64,000 bases of DNA from Actinomyces sp. B33 (GTDB lineage: Bacteria; Actinomycetota; Actinomycetes; Actinomycetales; Actinomycetaceae), in NCBI RefSeq assembly GCF_028437565.1, contig NZ_JAMRYR010000004.1, positions 248,001-312,000 on the forward strand. Reading direction: 5' to 3'. Both the position numbers and the translations under genes were made by a program. Under the pieces are notes generated by a model. It saw only the letters and a program-made list of their open reading frames with translations, did not search any database and had not been told where the DNA came from. Of this stretch, positions 1 to 7,570 are shown piece after piece (position 1 is the stretch's first letter; each line of letters starts with the position of its first letter).

Positions 1-708
1 GGGATCAAAGCCTCCGTCGTCGACGAACGGGGAACGATGATCGCCCCCGCCCGACGCACCCCCACCCCCTACCCGCTCCCCCCCGAACTCCTCGTCTCCA
101 CCATCGTCGGCCTCGCCGCCCGCCTGCCCCGCGCCACGCGCGCCACCGTCGGCATGCCCGGGATGATCCGCCACGGCATCGTCGTCGCCACCCCCCACTA
201 CATCACCAAGGACGGGCCCCGCTCGCGCGTCCTGCCAGACCTCGTCGACCAATGGAAGCGCTTCGACATGCGCCGCGCCCTCGACAACGCCCTCGCGATC
301 CCCGTCAAAGTCCTCAACGACGCGGAAGTCGCCGGCGCCGGCGTCATCACCGGGACCGGCCTCGAAATGATCGTCACCCTCGGCACCGGCCTGGGCAACG
401 CCGTCTTCGACGGGGGGACTCTCGCCCCCCACGTCGAGGTCTCCCAAGGATTCGTCCGATGGGGACTGACCTACGACGACTACATCGGCGAGCATGAACG
501 CCTGCGCCTGGGAGACTCCCACTGGTCGCGCAGAGTGCGCCGCGTCGTCGACGGCCTGCGCGCCATGTACATGTGGGACCGCCTCTACCTCGGCGGCGGG
601 AACTCCCACCGGATCACCCCCCTCCAGCGCGGGCGATTGGGCGACGACGTCGTCATCGTCCCCAACGACGCCGGGATCATCGGCGGCGTCCGGGCGTGGG
701 AGCTATGA
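1..708 (+). CDS. ROK-family sugar kinase, polyphosphate-glucokinase-like (5' truncated by window edge)
   Basis: The reading frame is open from base 1 and begins inside the phosphate-binding loop (GIKASVVDERG), so the true start lies upstream. ROK kinases phosphorylate glucose or related hexoses in the cytoplasm. Visible motifs are a catalytic-Asp region (LNDAEVAG), the second phosphate loop (TLGTGLGNAVFDGG) and the C-terminal LYLGGGNS segment. The pattern resembles polyphosphate glucokinase, but the usual ELGH-type segment after the second loop reads EVSQ here, so substrate and phosphoryl donor are uncertain. Its stop codon overlaps the truA start by 4 nt (ATGA), suggesting co-translation. 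Confidence 0.72.
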   Translation, partial: GIKASVVDERGTMIAPARRTPTPYPLPPELLVSTIVGLAARLPRATRATVGMPGMIRHGIVVATPHYITKDGPRSRVLPDLVDQWKRFDMRRALDNALAIPVKVLNDAEVAGAGVITGTGLEMIVTLGTGLGNAVFDGGTLAPHVEVSQGFVRWGLTYDDYIGEHERLRLGDSHWSRRVRRVVDGLRAMYMWDRLYLGGGNSHRITPLQRGRLGDDVVIVPNDAGIIGGVRAWEL

Positions 709-1700
709 GCCGCCTCGCGCCGGCGCCAACGCCCCCCGCGCCGGAGGGCCCCCGCGGGCGCGCCCCCGAGCGCCCCCCGGCTCTCCCGCAAGAAGACGGG
801 GGAGAGACGAACGACCGCATCCGCCTCGACCTCGCCTACGACGGAACCCACTTCCACGGATGGGCCGCCCAACCCGGCCTGCGCACCGTCCAAGGACAGA
901 TCGAAGAAGCCCTCGCCGTCCTCGTGCGCGCCCCCGTCGCCCTGACCGTCGCCGGGCGGACCGACGCCGGAGTCCACGCCCGGCACCAGGTGTGCCACCT
1001 CGACCTGCCGGCCGGCGCCTGGCAGCGCCTGGCCCCCCGCGGCGCCGACCGCCCCGACGAGGCCGGTCCCGCCCTCGTCCGCCGGCTCAACGGGATGCTC
1101 GCCCGCGACTACGCCCGCTTCCTCGACGAGCGCGGGCTGAGCGCCCCGCGCGGCACCGCCGACATCCGCATCCGCTCCGCCCAGCGCGTCCACCCCTCCT
1201 TCGACGCCCGATTCTCCGCCGTGTCCCGCTCCTACGCCTACCGGATCAGCGACGACCCCACCCCGCTGCGCCGCCACGACTGCCTGTGGACCCAGACCGG
1301 CCTCGACCTCGACGCGATGAACGAGGCCGCAGCCGCCCTCCTGGGCGAGCACGACTTCCTCGCCTACTGCCGTCCGCGCGACGGGGCGACGACGATCCGC
1401 ACCCTCACGCGCCTCGACTTTGCCCGGGAGGGCGCCGGACTCATCACCGCGCGCGTCGAGGCCGACGCCTTCTGTCACTCGATGGTCCGATCCCTCATCG
1501 GCGCCCACCTCCTCATCGGCCAGGCGCGCCGCCCCACCCGCTGGGCCCGCGACCTCCTCGACGCGCGCACCCGCGAACGCGCCGCCCCCATCGCCCCCGC
1601 CCACGGCCTCACCCTCGAAGCCGTCGCCTATCCGCCCGCCGAGCAGTGGGCGGCCCGCTCCCGACAGGCCCGTCGGCGCAGGGGCTCGTGCTGCTCATGA
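705..1700 (+). CDS. truA: tRNA pseudouridine(38-40) synthase TruA
   Basis: 331 aa. TruA isomerises uridines 38-40 in the anticodon stem-loop of tRNAs. The catalytic aspartate lies in the family motif AGRTDAGVHA, preceded by DLAYDGTHFHGWAAQPG near residue 45. The ATG at 705 overlaps the upstream kinase stop (ATGA). This gives a roughly 35-residue Pro/Arg-rich N-terminal tail before the conserved core, so an internal start is possible. It sits just upstream of rplM-rpsI, a common actinobacterial order. Confidence 0.93.
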   Translation: MSRLAPAPTPPAPEGPRGRAPERPPALPQEDGGETNDRIRLDLAYDGTHFHGWAAQPGLRTVQGQIEEALAVLVRAPVALTVAGRTDAGVHARHQVCHLDLPAGAWQRLAPRGADRPDEAGPALVRRLNGMLARDYARFLDERGLSAPRGTADIRIRSAQRVHPSFDARFSAVSRSYAYRISDDPTPLRRHDCLWTQTGLDLDAMNEAAAALLGEHDFLAYCRPRDGATTIRTLTRLDFAREGAGLITARVEADAFCHSMVRSLIGAHLLIGQARRPTRWARDLLDARTRERAAPIAPAHGLTLEAVAYPPAEQWAARSRQARRRRGSCCS

Positions 1701-1727
1701 GGGATCGCCCACAGTGCCCGCGCGGCT

Positions 1728-1756
1728 TTGACCGGCCCCACCGGCGTCGATAGGAT
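1728..1756 (+). promoter_or_regulatory. Promoter of rplM-rpsI
   Basis: A -35 box TTGACC (1728-1733) and a -10 box TAGGAT (1751-1756) are separated by exactly 17 bp, a good match to a housekeeping sigma-70-type promoter. Transcription would start about 140 nt before the rplM start codon. Confidence 0.65.
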
Positions 1757-1900
1757 GACCAATGCTGTGCGCTAGTCGGACCCTCGGTGCCTCCCACTCG
1801 CCGTCGCGAACCGCTAGCGCCTCGCGCGAACCGTTTGAATGCGGGCGCCCCCCGACAAGGGAACGGCGCCCCATGACCGAAAGAATTGAAGGTTACGCCC
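1757..1900 (+). other. Long 5' leader of rplM-rpsI mRNA
   Basis: About 144 nt lie between the predicted promoter and the rplM start. A GGGCGCC/GGCGCCC inverted repeat (about 1844-1872) can form a hairpin shortly before the Shine-Dalgarno GAAGG (1888-1892). The position fits a ribosomal-protein autoregulatory leader, but no known leader family was recognised. Confidence 0.3.
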
Positions 1901-2344
1901 GTGCGCACCTATTCACCCAAGCCCGGGGACGCCGACAAGAAGTGGTACGTCATTGACGCCACCGACGTCGTCCTCGGACGCCTGGCGGCCCACGTCGCCG
2001 CCCTCCTCCGTGGGAAGCACAAGCCGACGTTCGCCCCCCATATGGACATGGGCGACAACGTCATCATCATCAATGCGGACAAGGTCGTTCTGACCGGCAA
2101 GAAGCTCGAGCAGAAGATGGCCTACCGCCACTCCGGGCGCCCCGGTGGTCTGACCGCCACGTCCTACCGCGACCTCATGGCCACCGCTCCCGAGCGCGCG
2201 GTCGAGAAGGCCGTCCGCGGCATGCTTCCCCACAACAGCCTCGGCCGTGCGCAGTTCAAGAAGCTGCACGTGTACGCCGGTGCTGAGCACCCCCACGCCG
2301 GCCAGTCGCCGGTTCCCTACGAGATCACCCAGGTCGCCCAGTGA
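1901..2344 (+). CDS. rplM: 50S ribosomal protein L13
   Basis: 147 aa, the normal length for L13. The protein begins [10 protein letters not shown] and carries the conserved [28 protein letters not shown] and VRGMLPHN segments. L13 binds 23S rRNA early in large-subunit assembly. I chose the GTG at 1901 because it gives the canonical N-terminus and is preceded by GAAGG at good spacing; the in-frame TTG at 1886 would overlap that ribosome-binding site. It is co-transcribed with rpsI, 43 nt downstream. Confidence 0.96.
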   Translation: MRTYSPKPGDADKKWYVIDATDVVLGRLAAHVAALLRGKHKPTFAPHMDMGDNVIIINADKVVLTGKKLEQKMAYRHSGRPGGLTATSYRDLMATAPERAVEKAVRGMLPHNSLGRAQFKKLHVYAGAEHPHAGQSPVPYEITQVAQ

Positions 2345-2387
2345 GCCCCGCGCTCCAAGGCAACCGTGAAAAGCATTGAGGAGAACC

Positions 2388-2879
2388 GTGGCTGAGACCA
2401 CCGCTTCCGTCGAGCTGGACGAGGAGACCATCCCCAGCTCGTACACCACCGAGACCGAGACCGCCCCTGCCGGCGCCGGTCAGTCCATCACCGCCCCCGG
2501 TGCGGGCCTGGGCCGCCGCAAGGAGGCCGTCGCCCGCGTCCGCCTCGTCCCCGGCTCCGGCCAGTGGACGATCAACGGGCGCTCCCTGGAGGACTACTTC
2601 CCGAACAAGCTCCACCAGCAGCTCGTCAAGTCGCCCTTCGTCCTGCTCGACCTCGACGGCCGCTTCGATGTCATCGCCCGCATCAACGGCGGCGGCATCT
2701 CCGGCCAGGCCGGCGCCCTGCGCCTGGGCATCGCCCGCGCCCTCAACGAGATCGACCGCGACGCGAACCGTCCGGCGCTCAAGAAGGCCGGATTCCTCAC
2801 GCGCGACGCCCGCGCGATCGAGCGCAAGAAGGCCGGCCTGAAGAAGGCCCGCAAGGCCCCGCAGTACTCGAAGCGCTGA
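2388..2879 (+). CDS. rpsI: 30S ribosomal protein S9
   Basis: 163 aa. The core ([37 protein letters not shown]) and the basic C-terminus ending QYSKR, which reaches the ribosomal P site, are typical. The 30-40 residue acidic, Thr/Glu-rich N-terminal extension is common in high-GC actinobacteria. The GTG at 2388 is chosen because GAGGAG lies at 2378-2383. It follows rplM and is closed by a strong terminator. Confidence 0.96.
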   Translation: MAETTASVELDEETIPSSYTTETETAPAGAGQSITAPGAGLGRRKEAVARVRLVPGSGQWTINGRSLEDYFPNKLHQQLVKSPFVLLDLDGRFDVIARINGGGISGQAGALRLGIARALNEIDRDANRPALKKAGFLTRDARAIERKKAGLKKARKAPQYSKR

Positions 2880-2907
2880 GCATCGCTCAATCGCCGCCCG
2901 TGCGAAC

Positions 2908-2947
2908 ACCGGGGCCCCGCTCATCGAGCGGGGCCCCGGTCGTTGTC
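2908..2947 (+). terminator. Intrinsic terminator after rpsI
   Basis: A perfect 15-bp stem (2908-2922 pairing with 2926-2940) with a 3-nt ATC loop, rich in GGGGCCCC, is followed by a T-containing stretch. It lies 28 nt after the rpsI stop codon. Confidence 0.85.
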
Positions 2948-3137
2948 AGACCGCTCGGCGGCCTCGCCGGCGGATGCTCGACGAACCCCGTCTGATCCCT
3001 GCGGGTCTTCTGTGCGACAAGGTGCTCCAGATGCCGTCAGGACGTGCTGTCGCGACCGCTGCGCATGCCGAAGTCGATTCGGCGTCGATGAGCGCCGAGT
3101 AGTCTGAAGGCATTGACTGTCAATGAATGGAGAACCG

Positions 3138-4496
3138 ATGCCCAGAATGTTCGGTACCGACGGCGTGCGCGGCCTCGCCAATGATCTGCTGACCCCCAGC
3201 CTCGCCGTCCAGCTCGGCCAGGCGGCGGCGCGAGTCCTCACCGGAGGCCCCCCCTCGAGCGCATCGCGCACCGGTCGTCCCCGGGCCATCGTCGGACGCG
3301 ACACGAGGGCCAGCGGCGAATTCCTTGACCATGCGATCAGCGCCGGCTTGGCCTCGTCGGGAGTCGACGTCACCAGGGTCGGGATCCTCCCGACCCCTGC
3401 GATCGCCCACCTGACCGCCACGCAGGACATCGACCTGGGCGTCGTCATCTCCGCCTCCCACAACCCCTTCCAGGACAACGGGATCAAGTTCTTCGCCCGA
3501 GGCGGGTACAAGCTCGAGGACGCCGTCGAGGACGAGATCGAGTCGCTCATCGGGCGCGTCGACGACCTGCCGACCGGGGCCGGCGTCGGACGCGTCATCA
3601 AGGGGGAGACCGTCGCCGACCAGACCTACATCAACCACCTCGTCGACTCCGTCGGCACCGACCTGTCCGGTCTGAGGATCGTCGTCGACGCCTCCAACGG
3701 CGCCGCGAGCGCCGTCGGACCGGCCGCCCTGCGCGCCGCCGGCGCCGAAGTCATCGTCATCAACGCCTCGCCCGACGGCCTCAACATCAACGCCGACTGC
3801 GGATCCACCCACCCCGGGCGCCTCCAGAACTACGTGACCGCGGTCGACGCCGACATGGGCGTCGCCTACGACGGGGACGCCGACCGGTGCCTCGCGGTCG
3901 ACGCCGACGGCGCCCTCGTCGACGGGGATCAGATCATGGGACTGCTCGCCGTCGGCATGAAGGAGGACGGGACCCTGGGCTCTGACACCCTGGTCGTCAC
4001 CGTCATGAGCAATCTCGGCCTGATCCTCGCGATGAAGGAGCATGGCATCCGCACCGTCCAAACCGGTGTCGGCGACCGCTACGTCCTGGAGAAGATGCTC
4101 CAGGGGGGCTACACGCTCGGCGGCGAGCAGTCCGGGCACGTCATCGACACCCTCCATGCGACCACGGGCGACGGTGTTCTCACGTCGCTGAGGATCGCGG
4201 CGCGCATGAAGCGCACCGGCAAGTCCCTGGCCGAGCTGGCCGGGATCGTCACGCGCCTGCCCCAGACGCTCGTCAACGTCTCCGGCGTGGACAAGGCTTC
4301 GGCGGGCACCGACGCGCGTGTGCAGGAGGCGGTCGAAGCCGCTGAGGAGCAGCTGGGGCAGACGGGCCGCGTGCTGCTGCGCCCGTCGGGGACCGAGCCG
4401 CTCGTGCGCGTCATGGTCGAGGCTGCCACTCAGGAGCAGGCCGACGAGGTGGCTGGGCGTCTGGCTGACGTCGTCCGGGAGAGCCTGGCCCTGTAG
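3138..4496 (+). CDS. glmM: Phosphoglucosamine mutase GlmM
   Basis: 452 aa. Converts glucosamine-6-phosphate to glucosamine-1-phosphate on the route to UDP-GlcNAc for peptidoglycan. Visible are the N-terminal MPRMFGTDGVRG, the phosphoserine loop SASHNP (Ser about 107), the Mg-binding DGDADRC and the phosphate-binding RPSGTEPLVRV near the C-terminus. The ATG at 3138 has GGAG at 3129-3132 and gives the canonical start; the ATG at 3123 lacks a ribosome-binding site. A possible -10 TAGTCT is at 3100-3105. GlmS, the preceding enzyme, is encoded at 17427. The last 80 nt recur 11,062 bp downstream. Confidence 0.96.
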   Translation: MPRMFGTDGVRGLANDLLTPSLAVQLGQAAARVLTGGPPSSASRTGRPRAIVGRDTRASGEFLDHAISAGLASSGVDVTRVGILPTPAIAHLTATQDIDLGVVISASHNPFQDNGIKFFARGGYKLEDAVEDEIESLIGRVDDLPTGAGVGRVIKGETVADQTYINHLVDSVGTDLSGLRIVVDASNGAASAVGPAALRAAGAEVIVINASPDGLNINADCGSTHPGRLQNYVTAVDADMGVAYDGDADRCLAVDADGALVDGDQIMGLLAVGMKEDGTLGSDTLVVTVMSNLGLILAMKEHGIRTVQTGVGDRYVLEKMLQGGYTLGGEQSGHVIDTLHATTGDGVLTSLRIAARMKRTGKSLAELAGIVTRLPQTLVNVSGVDKASAGTDARVQEAVEAAEEQLGQTGRVLLRPSGTEPLVRVMVEAATQEQADEVAGRLADVVRESLAL

Positions 4497-4848
4497 TGGT
4501 GGGGGCGGTCTGGTCTCCGGTTCCCGTGGTCTCGGGTTCTCGTGGTCTTCCGATCCGCCCCTGAACGGGTCCTGCGCTGAGCGGGCTCGGTGCGTGGCGG
4601 TCGTGGCGTGTGAGCGGGCCTGGTGCGTGCGCCCCCCTGCCTATTGGGCCACGCTGTGCGTGAGTGGGCCCATGATGTGTGCGGTTTCCGCGCGTGAGCG
4701 CGCTTGACTACGCTGGCCGAGGCCGTTTTCTTCCGGACCTTGCGGTTTCCGCGTGTGAGCGGGGGCCGTGTGCGTGAATAAAACTGTGTGCGTGGGTTCG
4801 GCTGAAACTGTGTGTGCGTAGGCTCGGCGCGTGAATGCGCCGGTGCCT
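4417..4848 (+). repeat. Left direct repeat: glmM 3' end plus downstream GTG-rich module
   Basis: This segment begins in the last 26 codons of glmM and continues into non-coding DNA; it recurs at 15479-15864. Bases 4498-4640 are identical to 15560-15702. The coding part differs at 5 of 80 positions, 4 of them synonymous. From about 4650 the two copies diverge by indels but rejoin at the GTGTGCGT-GGTTCGG motifs and end at CGGTGCCT. Together with the right copy it brackets the glycopolymer island. Confidence 0.9.
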
Positions 4849-4950
4849 CGTCCTCCTCGTCTGCCAGCTTGTCCGCCCGCGGCCGGCGTTTCCCCGGGAT
4901 CCCGTCCACTGGGGGCGTTCCCGCCCATCCGTCCGTCCCAGGTGCCGGCG

Positions 4951-5012
4951 TTTCCTTCGAAAACGAATTTTTGGGCCTGTTTTTGGTGGGAAGTGTTCGT
5001 TTTCGGGGGAAA
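4951..5012. repeat. 62-bp hairpin repeat, copy 1
   Basis: Two 17-nt arms (4951-4967 and 4996-5012) flank a 28-nt loop. The inner 10 bp, CGAAAACGAA with TTCGTTTTCG, pair perfectly; the outer part has mismatches. Copies 2 and 3 have the same 17+28+17 architecture. Confidence 0.85.
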
Positions 5013-5051
5013 GCGTGGGGGGAGGCGGGCGTCGAGGAGACGGGAAACGCG

Positions 5052-5083
5052 TGCGGGGACGAGTCAGAGTCCGCCGGACGAGG
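5052..5083. repeat. 32-bp conserved intergenic segment, left copy
   Basis: Identical to 16020-16051. It follows the 62-bp hairpin after a GC-rich spacer in both places and forms the end of the roughly 200-bp repeat unit. Confidence 0.85.
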
Positions 5084-5101
5084 CCCGTGCGCCGACCGGG
5101 C

Positions 5102-5273
5102 ACGAGACGGTAGGGGGAGTGCGGGGCCGTGGGCGGGACGAGGCAGTCGGACGCGTGAGGCGTCGGGACGGACGCGGGCCTCGGGGTCGAGCGCGTGACA
5201 GCGTGCTCATGAGTCGTGGGGGAGCGTGGGGCCCGTGGGCGGGATGAGGCGGTTGGAGGCATGGGGCGTCGCC
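5102..5273. repeat. Degenerate tandem repeat, period about 107 bp
   Basis: Bases 5102-5166 and 5209-5273 align over about 65 nt with scattered substitutions; both contain CCGTGGGCGGGA followed by a GAGGC...GGCGTCG pattern. Two copies only, no coding potential seen. Confidence 0.5.
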
Positions 5274-5354
5274 GGACACCGGTCGCGGGGCGGCGAGGCG
5301 AGTGATCTACCGGTCATTCGAGGAGGGACGGGCGGTCGGCCGGGGCCCGTCTGG

Positions 5355-5360
5355 CACACT
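5355..5360 (+). promoter_or_regulatory. -10 box for leaderless mRNA of the cytidylyltransferase
   Basis: CACACT ends 6 nt before the GTG at 5367, the same geometry as the boxes before alr, nnr, tsaD and sdhC. The first base departs from the TANNNT consensus and no clear -35 is visible. Confidence 0.4.
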
Positions 5361-5366
5361 GGACCG

Positions 5367-5834
5367 GTGCGAGAACCAACGGAGCCCAAGGGGCCGATCA
5401 CCGGGTACGTGCCCGGCGGATTCGACATGTTCCACATGGGCCACCTCAACATCCTGCGCGCCGCGCGGCAGCGGTGCGACCGGCTCGTCGTCGGCGTGAC
5501 GACCGACGAGGCCCTCGAGCGGATGAAAGGGAGGCCCCCCGTGATCCCCCTCAAGGAGCGCTGCGACCTCGTGTCCGCGCTGCGATTCGTCGACGCGGTC
5601 GTCGTCGACCTCGATCAGGACAAGCGCCTGGCCTGGCGCCTCCAGCCCTTCGACGTCCTCTTCAAGGGGGACGACTGGAAGGGCACGGCGAAGGGCGCCA
5701 GGCTTGAGGCCGAGATGGCCGAGGTCGGCGCCGTCGTCGTCTACCTGCCCTACACCCCTTCGACCTCCTCGACGAAGCTGCGCCGCTTCATCTCGCCGGA
5801 GGACTTCGACGACGAGATCGAGGAGGGCCGATGA
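5367..5834 (+). CDS. TagD-like cytidylyltransferase (glycerol-3-phosphate cytidylyltransferase type)
   Basis: 155 aa. Nucleotidyltransferase with the HxGH motif (FDMFHMGH), the GDDW signature (FKGDDWKG) and a terminal TPSTSSTKLR loop equivalent to the ISTT motif. TagD-type enzymes join CTP to glycerol-3-phosphate or a similar polyol phosphate to give a CDP-activated precursor for teichoic-acid-like polymers. A GTG start at 5367 removes an unconserved N-terminal stretch and follows a -10-like box by 6 nt, suggesting leaderless translation. It overlaps the next gene, a CDP-alcohol phosphotransferase, by 4 nt. The exact alcohol phosphate is unknown. Confidence 0.82.
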   Translation: MREPTEPKGPITGYVPGGFDMFHMGHLNILRAARQRCDRLVVGVTTDEALERMKGRPPVIPLKERCDLVSALRFVDAVVVDLDQDKRLAWRLQPFDVLFKGDDWKGTAKGARLEAEMAEVGAVVVYLPYTPSTSSTKLRRFISPEDFDDEIEEGR

Positions 5835-6589
5835 CGCCCGACCCCAACGCCATCGACGCACTGCCCTGGTCGCAGCGCTTCCGCGCCTACCGCGAATCCC
5901 TCGCCTCGGCCCAGAAACCGGGGGACGGCGTGCCCGCCTACATGCGGTGGGTCAACCGCGGCGGGGCCCGACTCGTCGCGGCGTTCGCCGCGGCCTGCGG
6001 ATGGACGCCGAACCTCGTCACCGCGATCTCCGTCGCCCTGTCCGGACTCGGCCTGCTCCTGCTCGTCCTCCTCGAGCCGTCCTCCTGGACCGGGCTGCCG
6101 ATCGCCCTCCTGCTCGCCGCCGGATTCCTCCTCGACTCGGCCGACGGGCAGGTCTCCCGCGTCACCGGCGCGTCGTCGAGGACCGGGGAGTGGATCGACC
6201 ACGTCGCCGACGCGTTCCGATCCCCCGCCATCCACCTGTGCACGGCGACCGCCGTCGTCCTCCACAGGCCCGAGACGCCCTGGTTAGCGCCGGTCGCCCT
6301 CGTCTACGCGTGGGTCGCCTCCGGTCAGTTCCTCAGCCAGATCCTCGCCGAGCAGTTCGTGCGCGCCGCCGGGCGCGACCAGACCCGCGGCGGGACCCTG
6401 CGCTCCCTGATCCTCCTGCCCACCGACCCGGGCGTCCTGTGCTGGTCCTTCGCCCTGTGGGGGCTGACCGGGCCCTTCGCCATCGCCTACACCGCGCTCG
6501 CGACCGCCGCGCTCGCCCACAGCGCGATCTCCCTGTCCAGGCGCTACCGCGACCTGCGGGCCCTCGACGCCGCCCAAGCGGGGCGATGA
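5831..6589 (+). CDS. CDP-alcohol phosphatidyltransferase family membrane protein
   Basis: 252 aa. Carries the family signature D-x2-DG-x2-(A/S)R-x8-G-x3-D-x3-D as DSADGQVSR followed by GEWIDHVAD, with the two metal-binding aspartates in place. Several hydrophobic segments surround it (about 45-95 and 135-235). These enzymes move a phospho-alcohol or phospho-sugar from a CDP donor to an acceptor in the membrane. The ATGA overlap with the TagD-like gene suggests that this protein uses its CDP-linked product, in a surface polymer rather than housekeeping phospholipid. Confidence 0.85.
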   Translation: MTPDPNAIDALPWSQRFRAYRESLASAQKPGDGVPAYMRWVNRGGARLVAAFAAACGWTPNLVTAISVALSGLGLLLLVLLEPSSWTGLPIALLLAAGFLLDSADGQVSRVTGASSRTGEWIDHVADAFRSPAIHLCTATAVVLHRPETPWLAPVALVYAWVASGQFLSQILAEQFVRAAGRDQTRGGTLRSLILLPTDPGVLCWSFALWGLTGPFAIAYTALATAALAHSAISLSRRYRDLRALDAAQAGR

Positions 6590-6590
6590 C

Positions 6591-7505
6591 ATGCCCGACC
6601 TCAGCGTCATCCTCCCGGCCCGCGATTGCGAATCCACGATAGGCACGGCCGTCTCCTCCACCCTGCGGGCCATGCCCGCAGACGCCGAACTCGTCGTCGC
6701 CGACGACGCCTCGACGGACGCGACGGCCGAGAGGGCCTGTGCGGGCGCCACCCGCCGCGGCGGCGCCGTCGATCCGCGACTCCGCATCATCACGGCGACC
6801 CCGGGGGAGGGCGGAGTGGCGCGAGTCCTCTCCCAGCTCCTCGACGCCACCGACTCCCGGCTCGTCGCGCGCATGGACGGCGACGACATCTCCCTGCCCT
6901 CGCGCTTCGCGCGAGCCCTCGGCGCGATCGAACAAGGGGACGACATGGTCTTCACCCAGGTCGTCGAACTCGTCGGCCGCCTGCCCCGGCCCCGGGCGCC
7001 CTACGAGATCGCCCCCGACGAGATCGGCTGGCACCTCCTCCTGACCAACCCCCTGTGCCACCCGACGATGGTCTCCACCCGCGAGGCCCTCGACCGCGTC
7101 GGCGGCTACCGTCCAGTCCCGGCCGAGGACTACGACCTGTGGATCCGATCGGCCCACGCGGGCGCCGCCATCCGCAGGCTCGCCGCATGGGGACTGGTCT
7201 ACCGGATCCACCCGGCCCAGGTCACCGCCTCCTCCTCGTGGCGCGCCTCCTCATGGGACGACCCCGACCAGGCGCGCGCCTTCGCCGACCTGTCCGAGAG
7301 CCTCACCGGTGAGAGGCTGCCGCGCCTCGTCTCCCTCGTCGGCCTGCCCGCAGCCGAGCGGGAGGACGCCCTCACCCGATTCGAAGCGGCGATCGCCCCC
7401 GGAATCGCTCGCCTCGGCGGGCTCCGCGCGACCCGCCTGACCCGGCGGCTCCGCGCCCGCATCGCCTGGGCGCGCGCCGCCCGAGCCGACGGAGGACCCC
7501 GATGA
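6591..7505 (+). CDS. GT2-family glycosyltransferase
   Basis: 304 aa. A GT-A fold is indicated by the N-terminal LSVILPARDCESTIGTAV, the nucleotide-binding VVADDASTDAT and the DxD-type ARMDGDDISLPSRF. A second acidic stretch PAEDYDLWIRSA resembles the catalytic ED motif. It probably transfers a sugar from a nucleotide-sugar to the growing lipid-linked glycopolymer at the cytoplasmic face. The start lies 1 nt after the upstream stop codon. Sugar specificity cannot be read from the sequence. Confidence 0.88.
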   Translation: MPDLSVILPARDCESTIGTAVSSTLRAMPADAELVVADDASTDATAERACAGATRRGGAVDPRLRIITATPGEGGVARVLSQLLDATDSRLVARMDGDDISLPSRFARALGAIEQGDDMVFTQVVELVGRLPRPRAPYEIAPDEIGWHLLLTNPLCHPTMVSTREALDRVGGYRPVPAEDYDLWIRSAHAGAAIRRLAAWGLVYRIHPAQVTASSSWRASSWDDPDQARAFADLSESLTGERLPRLVSLVGLPAAEREDALTRFEAAIAPGIARLGGLRATRLTRRLRARIAWARAARADGGPR

Positions 7506-7570
7506 GCCCCGCCGCCGCCCGAACCCGCGGTCGGCTCGCGCCGGCCCCGATCAGGCAGGAGGACCGATGA
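7502..7570 (+). CDS. 22-codon coupling micro-ORF between two glycosyltransferases
   Basis: Its ATG overlaps the stop of the upstream glycosyltransferase (ATGA at 7502-7505), and its own TGA overlaps the ATG of the next one (7567-7570). It also carries AGGAGG, the ribosome-binding site of the next gene, near its 3' end. The peptide is Arg/Pro/Ala-rich with no known domain. It may serve only to keep ribosomes moving between the two genes; it could equally be chance. Confidence 0.3.
   Translation: MSPAAARTRGRLAPAPIRQEDR

Larger units (their letters stand above)
4497..5366. other. 870-bp repeat-rich non-coding region between glmM and the glycopolymer island
   Basis: No convincing gene was found. 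The region holds, in order: the non-coding part of the left direct repeat, with degenerate GTGTGAGCGGG and GTGTGCGT motifs at loose 20-30 nt spacing (4497-4848); one intergenic unit consisting of a leader (4881-4950), a 62-bp hairpin (4951-5012), a GC-rich spacer and a 32-bp conserved segment (5052-5083); then a degenerate tandem pair (5102-5166 and 5209-5273). Long minus-strand frames over it are Arg/Thr/Pro-rich and judged non-coding. Confidence 0.7.

Noticed and set aside
4430-4909. Minus-strand frame over the glmM end and the repeat module, with a similar frame at 15492-15941
   Set aside because: The shared translation follows only from the DNA repeat. It is Arg/Thr/Pro-rich, antisense to glmM, has no ribosome-binding site and differs where the DNA has indels.
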